From positions 1,612,001 through 1,676,000 of the forward strand of contig JAUZTG010000042.1 in the NCBI GenBank assembly GCA_030734395.1: 64,000 bases of DNA. Reading direction: 5' to 3'. The position numbers and the translations under genes are program-made. Below are positions 10,738 to 21,930 of this stretch, one piece after another. Numbering within the stretch: the stretch's first letter is position 1; every line of letters begins with the position of its first letter. Origin of the DNA: Sarocladium kiliense. Its lineage: Eukaryota > Ascomycota > Sordariomycetes > Hypocreales > Sarocladiaceae. Below the pieces are notes generated by a model. The model was not told where the DNA came from, made no database searches, and saw only the letters and a program-made list of their open reading frames with translations.

Positions 10738-13700
10738 TCATCTCCGCTTGTTGATGAAGAGACTGGGTTTCGCCTTCTTCCGTGGCATTGGTGGTGGCCC
10801 AGGCTGTCCAGATGGTCTTGTTGGAGGCTAGATACCTGTCAGTAAGTTCTAGTGCAAAACTATTCTCCAATGGGTCTTACCTTGTCTCCATTACCGTTGC
10901 TCCCCACTCGAGAAACTACGTGGCCTCCATTCCCCGTCGGCCTCGTTGCTGGATCCCGTGCTGTGCTTGTGCTCCCGTTTGGAACTGGCTTTGGTCGCTC
11001 TGGAGGCTCAAGACCCAGGGAGGAGATTGCAGCTGGGTCTTTCGGCGCCTTTGGTGGCTTCATTACCTGTTTCTTTCCTCCGAATTTGTTCATCAGGCTC
11101 GCGCGTGTTCGGTCAGTGGCAACCTATGCCAGTCATTAGAAAAAGGGGGTTCGTGGGCTCCCTATCGGGCTGCCTGATCATGGTGCACGTACTCTCTTCA
11201 CCGTCGCCTGGCCAGCGGTGTCTCCCTCCAACGCCCGCTTCTTGACATCAGAGTCTCGAGGGTTGTCTGTAGTGTGGATAACAGGTCGTGCGCCACTTCT
11301 TGGGACCACCTCGGGTATCTTCACAGGCTCAGCCACTTGTGGAAGTGCAGCATCGGCTTGCGTCTTGACTGGAGCCTCAGAATTGATGTTTTGGCTGGTA
11401 AATTTGGTGGTGATCGGCAGCTCAATATTTGGCGCATCCGCCATCGTCACATCCTCTGGACTTTGAGGGGTTGGTTCGATGACAGGCGGTAAGAGGTCGC
11501 CTTCGATCAGCTTCAAAGGCTTGCGGAACATGCCCAAGACGTCCCCGCTCGTGAACCGATTTCGGGCTTGAGCGTCGAGGATCAACTTGTTCCAGTACTC
11601 ACCCTGGCTCAGAGCTCGAGCGTCGCCCAAGATCCACAAGGACGACTTCGCCCGAGTGAGGCCAACATTCATACGACGGATATCCTTTACGAAACCAATG
11701 CCGCCCGTAGCACTAGTTCGGACACATGAGAATATGATGATTTCGCACTCCCGGCCCTGGAATGCGTCTGTCGTGTTGAAATCGATGTGGGACGTGATAT
11801 CCTCGCCGTAGGAAGCTTCAAATCGTCTGCGAAGTGCCTCCAATTGAGCCTTGTACGGTGTAATGATACCGATCTTGCGCTCAGTATCGCAAGCTTTGAA
11901 GTCTCTCCGGAATCTTTCGTATATCTGGACAGCAACTTCGAGTTCTCTGACATTGATGAGAGAGCTTCCTTTCGAGCCCTTCTCCTGAACACCTTGAATG
12001 TCGAAGAATCGGTAAGGTCCGAGCAATTCGCTCCTGTGCCACGGGCGTACCCGGTCGCGAACCATTGACGGCCCATCCTTTAGTTGACCTTGGTAGAACT
12101 CCTTGCTAGGGAGCAAGCTGATCTCGGGATGCATACGATACTGTGTGTCAAGAAGATGGACACTGTCGGGATGATTCTGCTGCATGCGAACAAAGAGACT
12201 CTGATCGTACCCGAATTTCGCAGCAGACTGGGAGAGGACAGTTGGAGGTAATTGTTTCGGATCTCCAACAAGAATACACTTGTAGCAGCCGTATTTAAGT
12301 GGAATCAGCGCAGTGAGTTCCACTGATTGCGCAGCCTCGTCGATGATGACTGTTTCAAACTCAACATCCAGGTTGCGGAACATCTCGTGTCCACTGCCAC
12401 TGAGTGTTGCACACAGCACATGGGCAGAGTTCAGTATCTCCTGCTGAATCTTCTTTCGTCGAATCTCTGCCTCTCGTCCCATGGAGTTTGCGGTCTCCTT
12501 GTTCGCATCGATCTGTCTTCCGATCTCGATTTGCCGCTTCTTCATTGTGTCGAATTGGCCAGAGAGCTTCAAGTACTCAGTGCGGTCCTCGTTGCCCTTC
12601 TTCTCGTCCATTATGGCCCGCAACTCTGCCAGTTGGTGCTTAAGGTTGCCTGCTTCTTCGTGCAGCTTGTCTTGCGCCTCTTTGGCCTTCTCCTTTGTGG
12701 TGTCACCCTCAAGACGAACCCGGACGAGTTCATCCAAGGATACATCTTTGACGGCAGCGTTGATAGCCTCAACTCGTCCCAGACGCAGGACATTGATCTT
12801 CCTGGCTTTCCCACCAACGGTTTTGACCCCGCCTTTCAAACGCAGGACCAGTTCGTCAACAGCGGCGTTACTGGGCGCACACACCAATAGCTTCTTTGGT
12901 CGATTCTGCCCTTGTGGTTGCGAGGCAGCCGCGACCGGTCGTGCCGGAGCCCCGACAGGGGTCCCACCATTGGCAGCTTGATTGAGTTGGTCGGAGAGAA
13001 GGGCACCAACCATAGCAGTAATCGTTTTTGTTTTGCCTGTGCCGGGTGGACTGGCGAAGGTTAGCACAAAGCATGATTGGGTGGGAATTGTGAGCTTACC
13101 CCTGAATCAGTGTGAAGCCATCATTGTCCTGGGCTCCGAGAACCGCCATTGCCTGAGCGCGGTTAAGTTCCCAATTTTTGCTGTAGTTGCCAATTCTTTC
13201 AGCGCTGTACTTGAGTATTGGCGATGGCTCTGCCTTCAGAATCTCATCCATGAGATCGTAGTACTGCAAGCTCTCAAGCGCAGCGTATTCTCGCTCGATC
13301 GTATTCATGTTGATGAGCTTGAGGCCATATGTTGTTGTCCTGGGTGTCAAATCGGCCGCAATTGCATTGTTCCGAGGTGCAATGCGGTACGATATCTCGA
13401 CCGTAGCACCCTTATACCTTGTTCTTTGAACTCGGGCCAGACAGCTTTTGGATCCTGGACTCTGAAGAGGTTGGGCAGCCTCTGACACAAGAATGATGTC
13501 GCCCTCACGAATGCCCCTGTCTCTATACTGCATGACAGGCATGTTGAAAGTCACTTCGAGATAGGAGTCCACGGTCGCTCGACTTGCAACAGGCATCTCA
13601 AAGGGTCTCGATGTCGTCTCGCCCTTCGCGGTGACGAAAGCCCTCCAAGCCTCAGATGCCAAAAGGGGCAGGAACGTGTCCTGGTATATTTTGGGATTGG

Positions 13701-16700
13701 GATATTTGGTTGCAACCTGAGTACCCTTCGGGCCACTTGGGGGTTCATCGCCTGAGTGGAAAATGTCCCAGGCTAGGATGATGTTGTGAAGGCGATCCAT
13801 TGGGGGAATAAGGCGAGCTCTCATCTCTTTTGCACTATGCACCCTTCGAGTCTTCCTGACAGGCTGCCGGGTTTTGTCAAGCATTGCTTGATGGCGGAGC
13901 CTGGCGGCTTCATCTAACGGCTTCGAGCCTCCGGTACTAAGGGCAGCAAGCTGTTCGCCGTCGTCCGAATCGGCATCCGAATCAGAATCTTCGTCAGAAC
14001 TGTTGATCATGATTTCGCTCCGACCATGATCTTTTCCGAGCACGCCCAAGCCATGGAGACCAGATCCTTCGCCCGGCACTAATTGGCCCTTGGCTTTCGC
14101 AATAATTTCGGCGTCTCGTTTCTTCTTCTCAGCCTTTTCGCGCTCACGATTAGCCTTCAGGGCTGAAATCGCCTTCTGATCTGGCACCAATGGAGCAGCC
14201 TTTGCCTTTCTTTGCTCAAACTGCCGCAGTATCGGATTCTCGAGTGACTTGCTCAGTTCCCGCACATCATCTCGGTTCGTCCTTGTCGGCTTGGAAACTA
14301 GCGAAGATCCGGTTGAGGACAGACCGCTCTTGGACCAAGCGTCGAGGCTGCTCTGTTTTCGAGCCTTGTCCTTGGCAAAAGTCTGGTCTTTGAAATCAGA
14401 TTTGTCGATCTCGACAACTTCGACTTCTTCTTCGTACCCGAGCGCTCGAAGAAGCTCTGCACGTTCACTATCTTTCAGATTGGTATTGCGCGGGTAACTC
14501 TTACCCTTACGCACACACGCATCCGTAATCAGCCTGCGAGACGTTGGATTGATCTCTAGGTTGTTCTCGCGGAGCCGCGTCAGAATCTTGCAAAGCACTC
14601 TGACTGTGGTCTCGACAAGATACCGATCTTTCAAGCGAATCATGTTCTCCATGCCTCGGAAGTGGTCCTTCGCGGGCGCCAGAATGCCAGGCATGACCTT
14701 TTCTTCTGGTTTGCCTATTGATCGAGCAATGGCAGACGCGATCAGACCATCCTCAGCAATGAGGGCTTCCGCCAATTCCATGATCTCCCGGCAGAACTCC
14801 GTCATCACGCTGTTGGCAATGTACTGAGACCATCCTTCTATATGCCGGCACGCCGTCGAAACAAACCGCCACTGCTCTTTCCACCACCTCATTAGCGTTG
14901 ACGTTAGGATGCTATCCATTGCTGCTTCCTTCCGCAATACACCGTCTGACGCATCTGTGAGGCCGTGCAGGACATCAAGGCTCATCTTGTGTAGCGGGCG
15001 TATAGGCCCCCATGGGTCCGGGGGCTGGAGCACGCGGTCTGTAGACCAAATGAGAGCTGACAGAGACTCGTAAGGATGCAAGCGAGACATATGTTCATAG
15101 GCCGTGCTGCGGGATAGCTCTCCAGTCCAGGTCTTCAAGATTTCACACGAAGCCTCTGCGAAGTCGGACTCGCCTTGGAGGGACAATGCGACGACAGCTT
15201 TGATTCCCTTCCGGTCAGTGAGGAGGATGTTAAGATCCGCCTCATCGAGCTGTGATATCCTTGTCATCATCCTTGTGAGCACGTCGATTGTTTCGGAAAG
15301 TGCTTTGTTGAACCTCTGAGCATGGTCACTTAGTTTCCCATCTTTCTTCAGAGGCCTGACATGCTCCACGGCGACAATTGGCTCAAGCGCTAGGAGGAAC
15401 CGGCTTGCCAAATCGACCGAGTCGGTGAAACGCTCGTACATGTCCACCACGCTTTCCCAAAAGTCTTTGGACTTCCGGGCATTGTCGATTTTGGGTGTCA
15501 AGTCCTTATTGTTGAGCACCATATACTCTTCCGCGAAGAGTTTCATGTCGAGCTTCATACCAGCCTCCATAGCTCCAACAGCGGCATCGGCGACTCGGAA
15601 CCTGGACCACCCCTGATGAGACCCGGAGGGCGGATTCAAGCTGCTCATTATCAAATTTCGGTGGTTTGAAACTAGGTCAAAGGTCGCATTTGCGAAGAAG
15701 TGAGTGGATCCAGTGCCGATACTTGAGCCAGAGTCTACGAAGGACTGCATGGTGAACCTCAGCGCATCGAGACCGGCTTTCACACAGGCGGCTCGTCCAG
15801 CTTCGCCGATCTCAGTGTCCGTCGCCAGAGTCGCGAAAAGGGTGTGCATAAGGGTATCGCAAGCATCGTATCGTCGATCTCGGGGAAGAGAATGGAGCCA
15901 AGGGCCTATCCACGCCGTTGGAAAAGGTGTATGATCGTGGTTCGAATCATAATCAGTCCAGCAATCCTCAAGCGACTGGCTGAGGAGAGACCTGTATAGT
16001 GAACTGCCGAAAACCATGTCTGCAACGACATTGGGCTTCGCATCGCCAACAAAATCCCAGATAGCTTTGGGAGATCTCCGGAACAGGGTAATCAGGACTC
16101 GAATAGTTGCAACGAGAACGCCCTCAGACCAGCATCTTGATATGTGAGAAAACAGGAGGTCGAAGATATTGGGGCTGACCTCGAGATTCCGAAAGCGGCT
16201 CAGGATGAGGCTATCACTCATGGCTTGGAGAATGAGGTCAACCGCCTGCCAGAACTGCTCGAACTGCAGACACTCTTCTGTTGTCGCATGCGCAGGATCC
16301 TTTGGGGCAAGGTCGCTAATGTATTTTATCAAAGCAGGGCTGACAGCCCAGTCGAATTGCTCTTCGGTCATTGGGCTTTCCTCTGGTCGGGCGCCACTGT
16401 CGATGACGGACTGCCAATTGTGCTTTGCCCAGCTACGGCGTTGCTCGTTGATTGGGTCGAAGAGAAAGAATGTCATACCCGGCAGCGGCACGCTTGAACC
16501 GAGTTTGAGGTAGGTTTTACCTTGGAGACTTAGGAAGACAGTCTGGAACTCCTCTCTGTCCTCGGGCTTGGCCAAATATGGCATGCAACACAAAGCCTCG
16601 TATATGGCAATATGAACCTCGCCAAGTTTATCGCCAAAGTTCGACCGCTTGAAGGTTTGCCCGTTTGCTCTGGCCGTCTCTATTTCCTGCTTCGCCCACT

Positions 16701-17181
16701 TAACGCTTGCACGGATTCTCTTGAGGTCGAGCTCATCAAGGACTCTGCCGATTCCTTCTTCCGCTTCTTCATCCCATTGCCTTCCTGAGTTAGAAAGGAA
16801 CTTTTCCATTCCAGGATTCCACACTTACTCGGCGAATTTGCGCAGGTGCGGCTTGCGCTGCATATGCCAGTTCAGCACACAATCGGCACATTCTCGAAGG
16901 CAGCCATTCAGCCTGTCAGTGAACTGGTCGAGCCATTCTCCCGAGTCTCGTTTGTCAAAACCAAAGACTAATGTGTTCCAATATGTGATCTCGAGTCTTT
17001 TCTGTCCTTCCGTTATACGCTTCTTCTTCTCCTCGATGCTGATCAGGGAGTCTGGATCATCCAGAACCTTGTAGTCTTCGTCGTCGTCGTTACTGAGCCG
17101 TGGACAAAGAAGATGGGCTTCTGGAGGTAATTCCTTGAACTTCTCATACCACTTGAGAAGTTCTGCTTGTACTTCGTCCAT
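10738..17181 (-). CDS. SEN1: Sen1-type superfamily 1 RNA/DNA helicase (2074 aa)
   Basis: Sen1 (senataxin) unwinds R-loops and terminates non-coding RNA polymerase II transcription. Five exons: 17181..16829, 16780..13100, 13050..11193, 11123..10881 and 10827..10738; the total is an exact multiple of three, 2074 residues (yeast Sen1: 2231). Exons 1-2 hold the helical Sen1 N-terminal domain. The helicase core follows: Walker A GPPGTGKTKT is split by intron 2 at about residue 1345, then APSNAAVDEL (motif Ia), IIDEAAQ (DEAA box, about 1585), GDPKQLPPTV, LDTQYRMHPEIS, DAFQGRECEIIIFSCVR and GLTRAKSSLWI. The last exon gives the basic tail PPPMPRKKAKPSLFINKRR. The start ATG at 17181 was chosen because the family begins at this point; an in-frame ATG lies further upstream. 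Introns 1 and 4 use unusual acceptor choices. Confidence 0.95.
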
Positions 17182-18292
17182 CTCGCCGTTCGCACTTGTC
17201 TCAGAGCATCGCTCGGATCGGTTACGAGGGTTGTCGATACGGGAGAGCTGTCCTGTGGATGGACGTTGGAATTTCTGGCTGCTCTCGAGAGACAAAAGCC
17301 CTGTTAGGATGCTCGAGGTCGCTTGTGAACCTATGGATACGTCGGCATGAAGCAAGAACGTGGTGAACAGTACTGCCGGGTTTCACGATCAGTCCGAGCG
17401 GATGGAGTTGAAACCACTGATTCGGCAAGGCTGATCCTCCAAATTCTCAGACCTTACCCAGTTAAAGAGTTGAGGCAGCGGCGGAAGGTATGAGAAGGCG
17501 GTGGTCGGATCGAGGGCAAAGAGCATTTGGGGTGGTAGATAGGGAATCGCGCCAACGCGTCAAAGAAAATCGAAAGTGCCCTGGTCTCAGGGACTGGACG
17601 TCACCACTGATGGCGCGAATGCCCCACGGAAGGGATGAAAATGGGCCACCCTACAACTGAGCAAGCGTTTGGACTTTACTACCCGGACTCTATTGCAATG
17701 TAGCTGAATTAGCGATTCAGCACAGAGCCTGTCTCTCAACTTTGGAATTGTTCTCACGCGAATCCTTTTCTGGGTTGTGAGGGTTCGTAGGTCGTTGTGT
17801 TCGTCTTCTGTGTGCTCAGGTGCCTCATCTTCAGTCATAGTTTCCACGCATGAAATAGTTTCTTCGACAATACCGGCCTACCTATTTTAGCCCAAGTAAA
17901 CAAACATAAGGCAAATATGGTCATTATACCAGATCGACGTCACTGAGGCCTGGAACGGCTGCAACGGTGTAACCATGCTCCTGTTTTCGCCGCTGGCCGC
18001 CACCTGGTTGCTGGGCGAACAGCTGCTGGTAGTGAATCATGGCACAGCATGCGCATTCTGCTTTCCCTTTCTCTCTGAAAAGGTACACACTGTCCCAATC
18101 CTGCTGAAGTGCTCAACTAAGACCGCAGACTGCTTCCGAAGCACAGTCAAACTGGCTTTCGCTGTAACATGGTTCTACAGCGTCGGGATATCTCATGCTC
18201 AGAGAACCAGTGAAGCAATGAAACCAGTTCATCATCCCAGCTTCGATCCTGAGCGGTAGCCAACACTCTAGCTGTGATTCCAGGGAGATGAA
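17182..18292. other. Divergent intergenic region between SEN1 and the methyltransferase gene
   Basis: 1.1 kb holding the two promoters. A minus-strand open frame at 17847..17587 (86 codons, acidic start METMTEDEAPEHTEDEHNDL) could be a small gene or part of the SEN1 leader; it has no recognised family and I do not call it. Confidence 0.35.
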
Positions 18293-20278
18293 ATGCCAGT
18301 ATTGAGCCAGACCACCCTCTCTCGCCCAAGGTGGCCGCGAGAGGCCGCGAGGGGGATGAGCCCAAGAGCGAGAGCAGCAAGTGTGGCTTCGAGCTGCACC
18401 CTGATTGGAGATGGAGATGACGAGATTTTCGAGCAGGATCTAATCGACCTCACGATTAGTGAATCCAGCGAACGGCGACATGACTTGATCCGAGAGGGCG
18501 AGGCCGCTGTCAGTTCCTTGGCCATACAGGATGGTTCGATCCGTATTGGCGACTTCATTCAAGTGGCTGACACAACGTTTGGGAATTACAAGGTGGAATT
18601 CATCTTGGTCAAAGTCCTGCTACGAAGTAGCAATCACCAAGGGTTAGCACGAGGTGTTGCTTTTGCGCGAACTCGATGTATGCTCGGCAAGCTGCCCAAG
18701 AAGCTGAATGAGCTTTGCATGATACACCACTTCGACAAACCACCACAGCAGGGACAACAGAGAACCGCCTTGGTCGACGTTCCGGCTTCATCTATCGACG
18801 GCAAATGTCCAATAATCATGACAAATGGACTCTATCCACTGCACAACCCCAAGCAAACAACTTTCGTGGATTTTGGTGACCAAGCGACTCGGATGATTGC
18901 TATTGAGGAGCATGGCACCCTGGTGTGCCGATGGAAACTTGAGGTCTACAAACTGGGAACGTGCCGCCGAAGCAAACACTACGAAGAGGTATTCACTCGA
19001 ATTCTTCCGGAAGACGTTCCCGATTCGAGGTATAGAGTTGACGAATCTGGAATTCGTCAAGAGTGGCGTGGCGAGACAGTCAGAGGAGGATCATGGCCAC
19101 TCAAAAGGCACCCTCAGAGCCCAGTTCGCAACGGCCGTGACCAAGATAAACGCTTCCGTGGCCAAAAGTACACGCTCTTCGATTCTTTCTGTGGCGCAGG
19201 AGGTGTTTCTCGCGGTGCTGACCTTGCTGGATTCCATGCCCAGTATGCTGTCGATAAGAGCCCAGACGTCTGGGAAACTTACAAGACCAACTTCCCCGGT
19301 TGTTCGCTATATATGGGTTCAGTCGACGACTTCATCAAACATAATGGCACGTGCCAGAGAAAAGCAGATATTCTACACTTGTCTCCGCCTTGTCAGCCCT
19401 TTTCACCAGCGCACACTCGCGCAGCAGCGAACGACGACGACAATACCTTCGCTTTGATGGGTTGTTTTTCCCTCATCGAAGCCACCCGACCTCGAATCGT
19501 TACACTCGAACAGACTTTCGGCATCACCCACGAGCGACACGGTGAGTACCTGCGGGCCCTGATCAATGACTTTACAGGTCAGGGGTTTTCACTTCGCTGG
19601 CAGATCGTGCGGCTGGCAACCTGGGGTTCTGCTCAAGACCGCAAGAGACTGATCCTAATTGCTGCGGCCCCTGGGGAGAGACTGCCTCCCTTCCCGAGAC
19701 CATCTCATTCAGAAGATGGCATTGGTGGCTTGAAGTCGTTCAACACAATTGCGAAAGCGCTGAGCCAGGCCATGACTGGCGATGATCTCCATGATCTCGA
19801 CACAGTCAGGCGCCATGATCCCCCCAAAGCGCCTTATCGAGGAGATCGACTCTCAGGTACCATTACTACAAGTCCGGGAGGATTTTATCACCCCGACGGC
19901 ACAAGAGATTTGACTCTGCGAGAGTATGCTTCATTGCAGGGCTTTCCGAGACATCATACATTCAGTGGTACACGAACCAGCATCCTTCGTCAAATAGGCA
20001 ACGCATTTCCTCCGAACACCGTGCGACACCTCTACAAGCACCTCGAAAATTGGCTTCTGCAGCAGGACGGTATGACTACATATCAGCCACAAGATTGTGA
20101 CATTATCGACCTCGAAACAGCCACAGGCGGAACAACACCAAAGAGTGAGAGGCAGCGTAGGATCTTCCCTGTTGCGAGTTGCGAACAAACTCGTGCCACT
20201 CACGATGTGGACATGACCGTTGTGGATGTAATGGAGATCTGTGGTCAACAACCCACGCCAATAATTGACCTTACGTGA
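18293..20278 (+). CDS. rid: RID/Masc1-type cytosine-5 DNA methyltransferase homologue (661 aa)
   Basis: This family is required for repeat-induced point mutation in Neurospora (RID) and methylation induced premeiotically in Ascobolus (Masc1). The gene is a single intact exon. The catalytic domain fills about residues 290-590: FDSFCGAGG (motif I, 296-304), SPPCQ with catalytic Cys 367 (motif IV), EQT at 406-408 in place of the usual ENV, a known mark of the RID/Masc1 clade, QDRKRL (448-453), RDLTLREYASLQGFP (motif IX, 538-552) and QIGNAFPP (motif X). Residues 85-215 resemble a BAH-like region (IRIGDFIQVADTTFG), a weaker call. Three short hydrophobic-acidic motifs, LIDLTISES, DIIDLETA and the terminal PIIDLT, look like SUMO-interaction motifs. 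It is shorter than Neurospora RID (845 aa), but no catalytic motif is missing. The Masc1/DmtA name would be equally fair. Confidence 0.93.
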   Translation: MPVLSQTTLSRPRWPREAARGMSPRARAASVASSCTLIGDGDDEIFEQDLIDLTISESSERRHDLIREGEAAVSSLAIQDGSIRIGDFIQVADTTFGNYKVEFILVKVLLRSSNHQGLARGVAFARTRCMLGKLPKKLNELCMIHHFDKPPQQGQQRTALVDVPASSIDGKCPIIMTNGLYPLHNPKQTTFVDFGDQATRMIAIEEHGTLVCRWKLEVYKLGTCRRSKHYEEVFTRILPEDVPDSRYRVDESGIRQEWRGETVRGGSWPLKRHPQSPVRNGRDQDKRFRGQKYTLFDSFCGAGGVSRGADLAGFHAQYAVDKSPDVWETYKTNFPGCSLYMGSVDDFIKHNGTCQRKADILHLSPPCQPFSPAHTRAAANDDDNTFALMGCFSLIEATRPRIVTLEQTFGITHERHGEYLRALINDFTGQGFSLRWQIVRLATWGSAQDRKRLILIAAAPGERLPPFPRPSHSEDGIGGLKSFNTIAKALSQAMTGDDLHDLDTVRRHDPPKAPYRGDRLSGTITTSPGGFYHPDGTRDLTLREYASLQGFPRHHTFSGTRTSILRQIGNAFPPNTVRHLYKHLENWLLQQDGMTTYQPQDCDIIDLETATGGTTPKSERQRRIFPVASCEQTRATHDVDMTVVDVMEICGQQPTPIIDLT

Positions 20279-21930
20279 TGCTGTTGGGCAGATTAACAAA
20301 GAACCCAACCAAGCCGCGAGGGTGAATGTACTCTCCACGCCAGAATGTGGATGTCATAAAGAAGGGAACGAGATTATGATTGTAGGGTAGCAAATGTAAA
20401 GGAGCTTGTCATTCCCCGAGCACTAGAAGATGATTGTGACTGCATTTGGGGGGGAGGTCAGCATCTGCACCGTCCGCCATTGTAGAACAAGGGTCTAAAG
20501 CTTGGCACAGCCCTATACTTGGAGGACTGCATAGGTATCCGAGTGGCGACCATTCCACGAGACCAGAGGACTGGGGACACTGTTTGAAACTTGGGCGGTG
20601 GCCATCAGGTCGCATTATTGAAACAAGAGATGTTTCTTAGGTTAGGCACTCGACCTAACGTAGCGAAGAGCAGTTGTTCTAGCTAGCTTCTGCTTTTAAG
20701 AGCAAGCGCACATGCTTATTCCCAAGGTTTAAACAGCAGAGCGGCGCGATTGAGAAACCGCAAGGGGGCTGTGCTGGTTGGCTTGCGTGTGTCTTTACTG
20801 GAGGGAACGAGGGTGAGGCAACGTCATCAGTGGACTTGAGCACCATGAACTTCGAATACGGGAGACGGTTTAGGCTTATGACCACGGAACCTAATGGCTC
20901 TTCATGAGGGTTTTCCTTACCAGTCAAGTCGACCTCTGGTGTGAAATGTGAAAATTGAGGGGAGAGAGAGAGGCTGGTAAACTGATGACACACGAGGCCG
21001 AAGCCGAGGCCCAAGGTCAAGTGTGGAGGAGATCTCCAGTGGTCAACATTACTGTAACTGAGAGACCTCAGGACACAGAGGATCAATAGTAGAAGCGGCT
21101 ACCCACTGCATTGATTGTGCATAGTCGTATGCACCGGGACGTGGAGTGAAGCAGCTGAAATTGAGGCTGAGAACGGAGGATGGCCTGCGTGAGGGCGAGT
21201 GTGACGCTGTCGCCACAAACCTTGCTCCAGCACAAGCACAGCCTGCCCCCTGCTACGATGTAGACTCGCTCACATCCTTGTGGCTTGGTTCTGGTTTTCG
21301 GTGAGCACAAGACAGTGCTACAGAACAAATACTGCGTGGGGGCCGCGAATGATAGTCAACCGGTGAAAGCACCGTTTGTCTGCGCCATCAAGTCGCACGC
21401 AGCAGGCTGTGGGAGGAACAGGTGGTGTGGCCTGCGGTGGTCGGTCGTTAGTGAGTGTTCCATGTTTTAAGGTGGCAGTAGCGCTGTGACGTGCCTGTAG
21501 CCAGAGCCGCCATCGCCGTCCAACATCCAATCCACCCACCACTGCCTCCCCCGGCCTGCTCCTCCACCCACCCCCCTCGACTCAACTGCGGCGCGGCGCA
21601 TCTCCTCTCCAACCCATCTCCATCTCTACCTGCCGTCTTGTCCCCTCATCATCCGCACCGCAGCTCCCATCACGCATCGCTCTCTTGCTCCCTGTTTAGT
21701 TATGGCGAGACTGAAGTTCTGACAATAGCTGGGAGCTCGCCCGGACTCAGCAGCTTCACTTCATCGCCGAGTGAAACCGACATCTGCGCCTCGTTAGCCC
21801 GCGTTCCGTCGGCGGCCTCCCACCACTTCACACGATCTGTTCCAACTCCAGAACCACCAGCGATTACCCTCGCCGCCCGGATCTATCGACCATTTCTGTC
21901 GAGCGATTGATCCGATACATTCCCAGATCG
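20279..21930. other. Intergenic region and pyrimidine-rich leader of the C2H2 gene
   Basis: 1.65 kb. The stretch from about 21500 to 21930 is very rich in C and T, typical of a long 5' leader of a fungal regulatory gene. No convincing gene or RNA in the rest; several open frames exist but without family features. Confidence 0.4.

Noticed and set aside
16825..17355. Upstream in-frame ATG at 17355 as the SEN1 start
   Set aside because: The 58 additional residues have no Sen1 character; the family start matches MDEVQAELLKWYEKF at 17181.
17587..17847. Small minus-strand open frame starting METMTEDEAPEH
   Set aside because: Could be a small gene, but it has no recognised family and lies in the SEN1 upstream region.
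21907..21930. Start of the C2H2 gene at 21907
   Set aside because: The codon there is TTG, not ATG; the first in-frame ATG is 21931.
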